Below the pieces are notes generated by a model. That model was given only the letters and a program-made list of their open reading frames with translations. It made no database searches and had not been told where the DNA came from. Positions 1 to 5,565 of a DNA stretch of 6,687 nt are shown in pieces. The stretch's first letter is position 1. The number at the start of each line of letters is the position of its first letter. The position numbers and the translations under genes were made by a program. The stretch is taken from NCBI GenBank assembly GCA_023422975.1, contig JAFAGF010000231.1:1-6687 (forward strand), given 5' to 3'. Origin of the DNA: Pseudomonadota bacterium (GTDB lineage: Bacteria; Pseudomonadota; Gammaproteobacteria; Burkholderiales; Burkholderiaceae_C).

Positions 1-62
1 CTGGTAAACAGCACCACGCTGCGCAGGTCAAAGGCATGGAGGTAGCGGTGATTGCTTGGCAT
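1..62 (-). CDS. N-terminal start of an unidentified protein (cut by window edge)
   Basis: Reading the minus strand, an ATG (complement of 60-62) is preceded by a good ribosome binding site, AAGGAG, with a 7-nt spacer. It opens a frame that runs without a stop to the window edge, giving 20 codons that read MPSNHRYLHAFDLRSVVLFT. The well-placed Shine-Dalgarno is the main reason to believe it. The fragment ends in a hydrophobic stretch (SVVLFT), which could be the start of a membrane segment, but this is too short to identify a family. The gene is divergent from the cobalamin adenosyltransferase gene, with 164 bp between the two starts, so the two may share a control region. I do not recognise the product. 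Confidence 0.45.
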   Translation of the reverse strand, partial: MPSNHRYLHAFDLRSVVLFT

Positions 63-86
63 CTGTGTGCTCCTTGGCAAGTTCAA

Positions 87-170
87 CATGGTGCTATTGC
101 ACCGAACGCGGCCGGTGATGTCCATGATTTTTGCGGGCTGTTTCCTGCACCAACATTCGCCTGCACCATG
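87..170. repeat. Cluster of GCACC/GGTGC motifs in a divergent intergenic region
   Basis: The 164-bp gap between the two divergent starts holds four copies of the 5-mer GCACC, in either orientation. A perfect 5-bp stem with a 4-nt loop lies at 90-103 (GGTGC, TATT, GCACC). A 9-bp direct repeat CCTGCACCA lies at 144-152 and 160-168, with a 16-bp period. CATGGTGC at 87-94 is the reverse complement of GCACCATG at 163-170. This could be an operator cluster between divergent promoters, but no regulator is known to me for it, and short repeats can occur by chance. I could not place confident -35 or -10 boxes here, and I saw no feature typical of a cobalamin riboswitch. Confidence 0.3.
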
Positions 171-226
171 TAACGCACAATGGCCGCTGCCGCCCCGATA
201 GCGGGCGTTTCACTAGGAGTTTCTTC

Positions 227-796
227 ATGGGCAATCGCCTTACACAAATCGCCACGCGCACGGGGGATGACGGCAGCACTGGTCTGGGTGACAACACCCG
301 CGTGTCCAAGAACAGTGGCCGCCCGCACGCCATGGGCGATGTGGATGAACTCAACAGCCACATCGGCCTGCTGCTGTGCGAAGACCTGCCCGCCGATGTG
401 CGTGCCGTGCTGGTGGAGGTGCAGCACCAGTTGTTCAACCTGGGCGGCGAGATTTCGATGCCCGGCTATGAACTGCTCAAGGACGATGCGCTGCTGCGGC
501 TGGACGAGGCCCTGGCGCACTACAACGCGCAATTGCCGCGCCTGCTCGAATTCATCTTGCCTGCAGGCACACGTGCGGCCTCGCAAGCCCATGTCTGCCG
601 CACCGTGGCGCGCCGTGCTGAGCGCAACGTGGTGGCGCTGCAGGAGCAGGAAGCAATGCGCCCTGCGCCGCGTCAGTATCTGAACCGCTTGTCGGACTTG
701 CTGTTTGTGCTGGCCCGCGTGCTCAATCGCGTGGATGGTGGCGATGATGTGTACTGGAAAAGCGAGCGTCTGGCCCAGATGCAAAACGCCGACTGA
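227..796 (+). CDS. pduO: PduO-type cob(I)alamin adenosyltransferase (ATP:corrinoid adenosyltransferase)
   Basis: This 189-aa cytoplasmic enzyme belongs to the family that transfers the 5'-deoxyadenosyl group of ATP to cob(I)alamin, giving adenosylcobalamin (coenzyme B12). The length is typical of the family. The N-terminal ATP-binding signature TRTGDDGSTGLGD is at residues 10-22, followed by R32 and GDVDELNS at 37-44. The C-terminal helices carry CRTVARRAER (124-133) and LNRLSDLLFVLAR (152-164), the conserved arginine and LNRLSD motifs of PduO/MMAB proteins. One small departure is LPAG at 111-114, where I remember LPGG in most relatives. The ATG at 227 was chosen because TAGGAGT ends 6-7 nt upstream and the family motif begins soon after it; the frame is open further upstream to 131, but only from a TTG without a ribosome binding site. 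No B12-dependent enzyme or B12 synthesis gene is adjacent, so its client is not shown. A large hairpin starts 17 nt after the stop codon. Confidence 0.95.
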   Translation: MGNRLTQIATRTGDDGSTGLGDNTRVSKNSGRPHAMGDVDELNSHIGLLLCEDLPADVRAVLVEVQHQLFNLGGEISMPGYELLKDDALLRLDEALAHYNAQLPRLLEFILPAGTRAASQAHVCRTVARRAERNVVALQEQEAMRPAPRQYLNRLSDLLFVLARVLNRVDGGDDVYWKSERLAQMQNAD

Positions 797-813
797 CACC
801 CTGCGACACATGT

Positions 814-905
814 AAAAAAAAGAGCTGCCTGCGCGCTTGTACGCTTGTTTTTCATGGTTTTTAAGCCTTAAATCCAAGCTGGATCGGCGCAGGCAGCTAT
901 TTTTT
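814..905. terminator. Long inverted repeat with flanking A8 and T6 runs: bidirectional terminator, possibly a dispersed element
   Basis: AGCTGCCTGCGC at 823-834 is perfectly complementary to GCGCAGGCAGCT at 887-898, a 12-bp GC-rich stem. Eight A residues (814-821) precede the left arm and six T residues (900-905) follow the right arm, so both strands read as a stem followed by a U-tract. The loop is 52 nt (835-886), longer than in a standard intrinsic terminator. The element begins 17 nt after the adenosyltransferase stop, where a terminator is expected, and ends about 50 nt before the LysR start. From memory, hairpins of the type AGCTGCTTGCGC...GCGCAAGCAGCT followed by T runs are scattered between genes in Comamonadaceae genomes, and this looks like one of them. 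That family assignment is recall, not a search. Confidence 0.65.
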
Positions 906-931
906 GGCGAGCTTCTTGCTGCTTCTATAGC
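904..931 (+). promoter_or_regulatory. Candidate sigma70 promoter for the LysR-type regulator gene
   Basis: TTGGCG at 904-909 and TATAGC at 926-931 are separated by 16 nt and each match the sigma70 consensus at 4 of 6 positions. Transcription would begin near 938, just before the ribosome binding site AGGAG at 942-946 and the ATG at 955, giving a very short leader. The -35 box overlaps the end of the T run of the hairpin element. The call rests only on consensus matching and position. Confidence 0.35.
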
Positions 932-954
932 CTTTTTTGACAGGAGCTTGCGGC

Positions 955-1854
955 ATGCGATTGCGTCACATCGAAGTCTTCAACGCGGTCATGCAGACCG
1001 GCAGTGTCAGCGCTGCGGCACGGCTGATCAACGTGACGCAGCCTGCCGTCAGCCGCACACTGCAGCATGCCGAATTGCAGCTGGGGTTTCCGCTGTTTGA
1101 GCGCGCACGCGGGCGCCTGACGCCCACGAATGAGGCGATGGCTTTGTTTCCGCATGTCGAAAAACTCTACGAGCAACTGGACGAGGTGCAGCGCCTGGCG
1201 GCCAGCCTGCGCCACGGCACCGTGACCGACCGCTTGCAGGTGCTGACGGTGTTTGCCCTGAGCCGCGAAGTGCTGCCGCATGCGGTGGCAGGTTTTCGCC
1301 GCCAATACCCGAATGTGCAGGTGACGGTGCAGGCCTTGCACACACCGCAGGTGGTGTCAGGCCTGCTGCTGCAAGAGGCCGATGTGGGCTTTGTCATCAG
1401 CTCTGCGGGCCAGCATGCGCTGGAGCGTGAATCGCTGGCGGAAGTCGATATGTACTGCGTGGTGCCCAAGGGCTTGATGGCGCCTTCCAAGGTCAAGCTG
1501 TCCGGCATGGCGTTGGAGGATCTGGCTGATTTGCCTGTGGTGGCGCTGGATGTGCGTGACCCGCTGGGCATGCGCATCAACCAGGCCTGCCGTGAGCATG
1601 GCGTGGGCCTGTCGCCCGTGGTGACGGTGCAGACCTACCATGCCGCCTTGTCGATGGCGGAATACGGGCTGGGGGTGGCGATTGTGGATGGCTGCACGGC
1701 ATCGGCGGCCGACAAGCGCAAGGTGCATGTGGTGCCCTTGCTGCCGCGCATTACGGTGAGTGTGAATGCCTTGCATCTGGCGCAGCGGCCCAGCTCGGTG
1801 CTGGCGCGCGCCATGACGCAGGAGATGCGCAAGGCCTTGCGCGAGATTTTGTAG
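955..1854 (+). CDS. LysR-type transcriptional regulator
   Basis: This 299-aa protein has the standard LysR layout and length. An N-terminal winged helix-turn-helix lies at about residues 3-62, with the helix-turn-helix core at about 16-36 (GSVSAAARL, then VTQPAVSRTL) and the family landmark FPLFERARGRLTPTNEA at 45-61. A linker helix follows, and then a periplasmic-binding-protein-like effector domain from about 90 to 295. LysR proteins are cytoplasmic tetramers that usually activate transcription when they bind a small co-inducer. The ATG at 955 was chosen for its AGGAG at 942-946 (8-nt spacer); a TTG at 937 in the same frame lacks such a site. The gene is convergent with the dehydrogenase gene (38 nt between stop codons), not divergent from a target as is usual. 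The likeliest target by context is the 3126-3414 region 1.3 kb away, but autoregulation only, or a remote target, cannot be excluded. The effector is unknown. Confidence 0.93.
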   Translation: MRLRHIEVFNAVMQTGSVSAAARLINVTQPAVSRTLQHAELQLGFPLFERARGRLTPTNEAMALFPHVEKLYEQLDEVQRLAASLRHGTVTDRLQVLTVFALSREVLPHAVAGFRRQYPNVQVTVQALHTPQVVSGLLLQEADVGFVISSAGQHALERESLAEVDMYCVVPKGLMAPSKVKLSGMALEDLADLPVVALDVRDPLGMRINQACREHGVGLSPVVTVQTYHAALSMAEYGLGVAIVDGCTASAADKRKVHVVPLLPRITVSVNALHLAQRPSSVLARAMTQEMRKALREIL

Positions 1855-1892
1855 CGGCAGTCTTTGGCCGCACCTGCCTTGCCCGAGATGGG

Positions 1893-3125
1893 CTACGGGG
1901 TGCGGGCTGCGCGGTTTATGTCTGCCACCAAGCGCTGGGCAGAGCCAAAGGCCAGCGTCAGGCCCAAGGCACCGTGGCCGGTTTGCAGCCACAAATTGGC
2001 GGGGCCACCAGCAGCCCGCCCGGTGATGGGCAGGCCTTGGGGTGTTGCCGGGCGCATTCCAGTCCAGGCGTGCAGGTCGGTGGGCTGCTGAAAACGGGGG
2101 AACACATGCTGGGTCGATTGCTGCAGGCTGTGAATGCAGGCTGCGTGCAACTGGGTGTCGGCACCGGCCATTTCCACCATCCCAGCAACGCGCAGGCGCG
2201 TGCCAATGCGCGCAAACACCACTTTGCGGCTGGTGTCCGTCACACTCACCTGCGGCGTGGCAGATGGTGCATGGGCCGCATCAAGGGTGATGCTGTAGCC
2301 CTTGAGCGGATACACGGGAATGCGAATGCCCAGGCTGCGCGCTTGGGCTGTGCTTTCCCAGCCTGCGGCCAGCACAAAGTGGTCGGCGTGGAGCACGCCT
2401 TGTGAAGTGTGGATGGCAGTGACGCTGGTGCCTTGCTGCAGCCACGTCAAGACTTCGGTGTTCCAGCGGATGTCGGCACCGTGTTGCGCAAGCAATTGGC
2501 CCAGTTGCTCGCACAGCATGCGGCAGTCGGCCACGCTCTCGCTGGGCGTGTACACCGCGCCTGCGATATGGGGCGCGTAGTCACGCAATGCAGGTTCGAT
2601 GCGCTGCGTTTCATCCGCAGCAATCACGCGCTGTGCAGCGCCGCCCATTTGCGCCTGCAAAGCCACTTGCTGTGCAGCGTGATCGAGTCCAGCCTGCGTC
2701 GGGTAGAGCACCAGCTTGCCCGGCGTGGCATGGTCACAGGCCAACTGTTCTTGCGCCAGCATGGCTTCAAAAGCGAGGCGGCTTTCGGCCGCCAGTTGCA
2801 GCAAGCGGCGTGTGCTGGTCGCAGAGGTGCGGGCGTTGCAGGCGCCCAGAAATTGCAGCCCCCAGGCCCATTGCTGCGGATCAGCCTGCAGCCGAAAACG
2901 CAGGGGCGAATCTTTATCCAGCAGCAGCTTGGGCAAACTGGCCCAAATGCCGGGGTCTGCCAGCGGCTGTACATAGGCATAGCTGAGCTGTGCACCATTG
3001 CCGCCGCTGGCACCCATGGCCGCTTGTGAGGCTTTGTCGATCAGGGTGACCCGGTGACCCGCTTTTTGCAGCGCATACGCGGTGGCCAAACCGACGATGC
3101 CTGCGCCTACGACACAGATGTGCAT
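1893..3125 (-). CDS. dadA: FAD-dependent D-amino-acid dehydrogenase (DadA-like)
   Basis: This 410-aa protein belongs to the DAO/DadA flavoprotein family, which oxidatively deaminates D-amino acids to 2-oxo acids and ammonia and passes electrons to the respiratory chain at the inner face of the membrane. The N-terminal Rossmann fold shows VVGAGIVG at residues 5-12 and the acidic residue D30 ending the second strand, both expected for FAD binding. ASGGNGAQLSY (39-49) and PLADPG (54-59) follow, close to the DadA pattern. Near the C-terminus, WTGMRPATPQGLPITG (354-369) and NLWLQTGHGALG (377-388) are the typical substrate and flavin-binding segments. The length is close to the usual 415-430 aa. 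The ATG at 3125 was chosen for AGGAG 7 nt upstream and because GAGIVG follows at once; the open frame continues upstream to 3521 only as non-homologous sequence. It is divergent from the binding protein and racemase genes, which suggests D-amino-acid use. The substrate is not shown by the sequence; a related D-amino-acid or D-hydroxyproline oxidoreductase remains possible. Confidence 0.9.
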   Translation of the reverse strand: MHICVVGAGIVGLATAYALQKAGHRVTLIDKASQAAMGASGGNGAQLSYAYVQPLADPGIWASLPKLLLDKDSPLRFRLQADPQQWAWGLQFLGACNARTSATSTRRLLQLAAESRLAFEAMLAQEQLACDHATPGKLVLYPTQAGLDHAAQQVALQAQMGGAAQRVIAADETQRIEPALRDYAPHIAGAVYTPSESVADCRMLCEQLGQLLAQHGADIRWNTEVLTWLQQGTSVTAIHTSQGVLHADHFVLAAGWESTAQARSLGIRIPVYPLKGYSITLDAAHAPSATPQVSVTDTSRKVVFARIGTRLRVAGMVEMAGADTQLHAACIHSLQQSTQHVFPRFQQPTDLHAWTGMRPATPQGLPITGRAAGGPANLWLQTGHGALGLTLAFGSAQRLVADINRAARTP

Positions 3126-3414
3126 TCCATTTCTCCTTGCTGCGGTGAATGTAGGGCGGTGTCGGTGCTTCAAAGCATGGCGTTTTATTCCTAGGGTATG
3201 TGCGGATGTTATGGATGGCGCAGCGACGCTATCGCGCGATGCCGACCCAAAACAGCGCAGCCCGCACCTTGAAAGAGCGTGGCTGCATGGTCTTGGTGAA
3301 AACCAGAATAAGCCATAAATATCAGGCATGGGCTGGCCTGCGATTGGCATCACAACAAAGCGTGAGGGCTTCCTACACTGGTTTGCACATTCGCAGCCAC
3401 TTGAGAGGAATCCC
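3126..3414. promoter_or_regulatory. Divergent control region between the dehydrogenase and binding-protein genes
   Basis: This 289-bp gene-free stretch must hold promoters for both flanking genes. Two symmetric sites stand out: ATTCC-tag-GGTAT at 3187-3199, a near-palindrome with one mismatched pair per arm, and the perfect 10-bp palindrome ATCGCGCGAT at 3231-3240. Either could be a regulator site. Toward the binding-protein gene, TACACT at 3374-3379 is a passable -10 box without a good -35 box at the right distance, as is common for activator-dependent promoters. CATAAA at 3314-3319 with TTGGTG at 3293-3298 is a second weak option. The ribosome binding sites are clear on both sides: GAGAGG at 3403-3408 for the plus-strand gene, and AGGAG seven bases before the minus-strand ATG. 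Short open frames cross this region, but they have no family resemblance. A LysR site is plausible but not demonstrated. Confidence 0.5.
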
Positions 3415-4296
3415 ATGAACTTTCGCTCCACATTGCTTTGCGCCAGCCTGGGTCTGGCATGTACGGTTTCCGCACACGCCGACACATTGGCCAAGGCGGC
3501 ACAAAGCGGCCAGATCACCATGGCCTACCGTGAGTCGTCCGTGCCTTTCAGCTATCTGGACCAGGGCAAGCCCGTGGGGATTGCCGTAGACATCACGAAC
3601 GCCGTGGTGGAGGCCGTGAAAAAAACCACCGGCAAAAAAGACCTGAAGGTGAACTGGCAGGCGGTCACGTCGCAAAACCGCATTCCGTTGCTCATGAATG
3701 GCACCATCGATCTGGAATGCGGCTCGACCACCAACAACACCACGCGCGCCAAGGATGTGGATTTCGCCATCAATCACTTCTATACCGGCACCCGGTTGCT
3801 GGTGAAAAAGAGTGCGGGCATCAAGGACTACACCGACCTGCAAGGCAAGACGGTGGCGGTGACATCAGGCACCACCAATTTGCAGGTGTTGCGCAAGGCG
3901 AATGCAGAGAACAAGTGGGGCTTTGACATGGTTATGCCCAAAGACCATGCAGATGCTTTCTTGCTGGTGCAAAACGACCGTGCTGCAGCCTTTGGCATGG
4001 ATGACATTTTGCTGTTTGGCTTGATCTCCAACTCCAAAACGCCCGGTGACTATGCCGTGGTGGGCGAGTCTTTGCAGGTGGAGCCCTATGCGTGCATGGT
4101 GCGCAAAGATGACCCCAAGTTCAAAGCCTTGGTTGATGGGGTGATTGGCGACATGATGAAGTCGGGACAGTTTGCCAAGTTGTATGACAAATGGTTTATG
4201 CAACCCATTCCACCGGTGAACGCGGCCTTGGGCCTACCGATGTCTGCACAGTTGCAACAGAACCTCAAAGACCTGAGCGACAAGCCTGCATTCTGA
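3415..4296 (+). CDS. Periplasmic glutamate/aspartate-type amino-acid-binding protein (GltI-like, ABC transporter solute-binding protein)
   Basis: This 293-aa protein is a family 3 solute-binding protein that would capture an amino acid in the periplasm and deliver it to an ABC permease. A Sec signal peptide is visible: MNFR, a hydrophobic core to about residue 20, and an AHA-D signal peptidase I site after A22. The mature part is a two-lobed binding domain close to GltI of enterobacteria, with RESSVPFSY at 39-47, TSQNRIPLL at 85-93 and ECGSTTNN at 101-108. Residues matching the contacts I recall in the Shigella Glu/Asp-binding protein are present: R39, S86, R89, S104 and H178, the last four at identical spacing. 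This favours an acidic amino acid as ligand. The ATG at 3415 follows GAGAGG by 6 nt and directly begins the signal peptide. No permease or ATPase gene adjoins; the next gene, a racemase, starts 2 nt after the stop, so the two are surely co-transcribed. Confidence 0.93.
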   Translation: MNFRSTLLCASLGLACTVSAHADTLAKAAQSGQITMAYRESSVPFSYLDQGKPVGIAVDITNAVVEAVKKTTGKKDLKVNWQAVTSQNRIPLLMNGTIDLECGSTTNNTTRAKDVDFAINHFYTGTRLLVKKSAGIKDYTDLQGKTVAVTSGTTNLQVLRKANAENKWGFDMVMPKDHADAFLLVQNDRAAAFGMDDILLFGLISNSKTPGDYAVVGESLQVEPYACMVRKDDPKFKALVDGVIGDMMKSGQFAKLYDKWFMQPIPPVNAALGLPMSAQLQQNLKDLSDKPAF

Positions 4297-4298
4297 CC

Positions 4299-5051
4299 AT
4301 GAGCTTCGGTACGTTGGCCCCGCCACGCGCGGTCGGAATTTTGGGTGGCATGGGGCCAGCTGCCGGTGCTGATTTTGTGCGTTTGTTTGTGCAGGCCTGC
4401 AGCGTTTATTTGCAGGCACATGGCCTTGAAGTGAAAGACCAGGCGTACCCAGAGCACTGGCTGGTGCAGATGCCTGTGCCAGACCGTACGCAAGCGTTGC
4501 AAACCGATCCGCAGGCACCGACAGGGCCAGCGTCGCACATGCTGCAAGGGGTGGGGCGGCTGGCGGCTTTGGGGGTGCGCAGCGTGGCGGTGGCGTGCAA
4601 CACAGCCCATGTGTGGCATGGGCAATTGCAGGCACTGTTTCCGCAGCTGCGCATTTTGCACATCGCCCACGAAACCGCCGCTTTCTTGCGTGCTCAAGGG
4701 ATCGACAAAGTGATGGTTCTGGCCACGGCAGGTACCTATCAAACAGGGCTGTATCACGCTGCGTTGCAAGCCCAGGACATTGTCATGGTGGTTCCGAATG
4801 CACAAGGCATCGATCAGCTCATGCAGGGGATTTATACCGGTGTGAAGCAGGGTGACTTGCCGCTGGCGATCCGCTGTTTTGGTGAGGTACTGCAAGGACT
4901 GCAGCAACAACATGGCAAGCTACCGGTGGTCATGGGGTGCACCGAGATTCCCCTCGCATTGCCCCAGTCCGCTGCAGCGCAAGGCGCGGAGCTGGTTGAT
5001 CCTGCATGGATCTTGGCGCAAGCCCTGGCCAAGCAGGCTTACGAGGCCTAG
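4299..5051 (+). CDS. Aspartate/glutamate racemase family protein
   Basis: This 250-aa cytoplasmic enzyme belongs to the PLP-independent Asp/Glu racemase family, which interconverts L- and D-amino acids using two facing catalytic residues. The N-terminal GILGGMGPAAGADF (13-26) is the family glycine-rich signature. The first catalytic cysteine is C100 in ACNTAH (99-104), and the second is C214 in GCTEIPL (213-219). Having cysteine at both positions resembles true two-way racemases such as RacD. As I recall, E. coli YgeA carries threonine at the first site. The length is slightly above the usual 230-245 aa. The ATG at 4299 was chosen because the family fold begins at once and it lies 2 nt after the binding-protein stop. 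No Shine-Dalgarno is visible, so translation probably depends on ribosomes arriving from the upstream gene. The substrate is inferred as aspartate or glutamate from the family and the neighbour; related families act on hydantoins or arylmalonates, but the context does not favour those. Confidence 0.9.
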   Translation: MSFGTLAPPRAVGILGGMGPAAGADFVRLFVQACSVYLQAHGLEVKDQAYPEHWLVQMPVPDRTQALQTDPQAPTGPASHMLQGVGRLAALGVRSVAVACNTAHVWHGQLQALFPQLRILHIAHETAAFLRAQGIDKVMVLATAGTYQTGLYHAALQAQDIVMVVPNAQGIDQLMQGIYTGVKQGDLPLAIRCFGEVLQGLQQQHGKLPVVMGCTEIPLALPQSAAAQGAELVDPAWILAQALAKQAYEA

Positions 5052-5062
5052 CGCGGAACGGC

Positions 5063-5488
5063 TTATGCCTTGGGCGGCAAGATGGCCATGGTGATGCGAG
5101 AGACACAGGTGGGTTTGCCGTCATCGTCCACCATGTCGATCTGCCAGACTTGGGTGGTTTTGCCAATGTGCACGGCTTTGGCGGTGCCGGTAACCCAGCC
5201 GCTGCGCGCCGAGCGCAGGTGGTTGGCATTGATATCCAGGCCCACGGCCAGATGGCCTTCGGGGGCGGCATGGTAGGCCGCAATCGAGCCCAAGGTTTCT
5301 GCCAGTACCACGCTGACACCGCCATGCAGCAGACCAAAGGGCTGCTTGGTGCGGTGATCGACCGGTACACGGCCGATCAGGTAGTCATCGCCTACCTCGG
5401 TGATTTCAATGCCCAGGTGCTCGACAGCAGTTTGGGCATTGCGAGCGTTGATGTCGGCCAATTGGGTGGGCTTGAGCCAGATGGACAT
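5063..5488 (-). CDS. Hotdog-fold acyl-CoA thioesterase (YdiI/MenI/PaaI-like)
   Basis: This 141-aa cytoplasmic enzyme is a single hotdog domain of the 4-hydroxybenzoyl-CoA thioesterase type and should hydrolyse acyl-CoA or aryl-CoA thioesters. It is strikingly like E. coli YdiI (MenI): VDHRTKQPFGLLHGG at 43-57, then SVVLAETLGS at 59-68, with E64 in the position of the catalytic glutamate and H55 in the HGG turn. Conserved NANHLRSAR and HIGKTTQVWQI segments follow. The length matches the 136-aa E. coli protein. The ATG at 5488 was chosen because GGAG lies about 9 nt upstream and the homologous N-terminus starts there; the frame extends to 5536 only across a hairpin. YdiI acts in menaquinone synthesis in E. 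coli, but organisms of this kind mainly use ubiquinone and no menaquinone gene is nearby, so a general or aromatic acyl-CoA role is more likely. Its 3' end faces the racemase gene with 11 nt between stop codons. Confidence 0.92.
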   Translation of the reverse strand: MSIWLKPTQLADINARNAQTAVEHLGIEITEVGDDYLIGRVPVDHRTKQPFGLLHGGVSVVLAETLGSIAAYHAAPEGHLAVGLDINANHLRSARSGWVTGTAKAVHIGKTTQVWQIDMVDDDGKPTCVSRITMAILPPKA

Positions 5489-5508
5489 GTTCGTATTCTC
5501 CAAAGCAA

Positions 5509-5531
5509 CAAGGCCACATGATGTGGCCTTG
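5509..5531 (-). terminator. Perfect 11-bp hairpin between the deacylase and thioesterase genes
   Basis: CAAGGCCACAT at 5509-5519 and ATGTGGCCTTG at 5521-5531 are perfect inverted copies around a single central base. Read on the minus strand it lies 34 nt after the deacylase stop and is followed by TTGCTTTGG, a broken U-tract, so it could end the deacylase transcript weakly. The thioesterase start codon is only 20 nt further on. The plus-strand side has no T run. An alternative is a read-through attenuator or an RNA stability hairpin. Confidence 0.5.
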
Positions 5532-5565
5532 TGCATGGGGCGTGTGTGTACTTGGTGACAGCTTC

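Noticed and set aside
90..103. NtrC binding site at the GGTGC-N4-GCACC motif
   Set aside because: The half-sites are in the opposite order to the NtrC consensus (GCACC then GGTGC).
131..226. In-frame upstream extension of the cobalamin adenosyltransferase from a TTG
   Set aside because: No ribosome binding site before 131, no family homology in the extension, and a good AGGAG directly precedes the ATG at 227.
83..877. Large minus-strand open frame opposite the adenosyltransferase gene
   Set aside because: His/Gln/Arg-rich composition typical of antisense of a high-GC gene, no family motif, and it crosses the hairpin element.
1854..1871. Small inverted repeat GCGGC/GCCGC between the LysR and dehydrogenase stop codons as a terminator
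   Set aside because: Only 5-bp arms, an 8-nt loop and no T run on either side.
3126..3521. Long in-frame upstream extension of the DadA-like dehydrogenase on the minus strand
   Set aside because: The FAD-binding Rossmann motif begins right after the ATG at 3125, which has its own Shine-Dalgarno; the extension would run back into the oppositely directed binding-protein gene.
4086..4913. Large minus-strand open frame opposite the binding-protein and racemase genes
   Set aside because: It spans the junction of two clearly real genes, is low-complexity in composition, and shows no motif or ribosome binding site.
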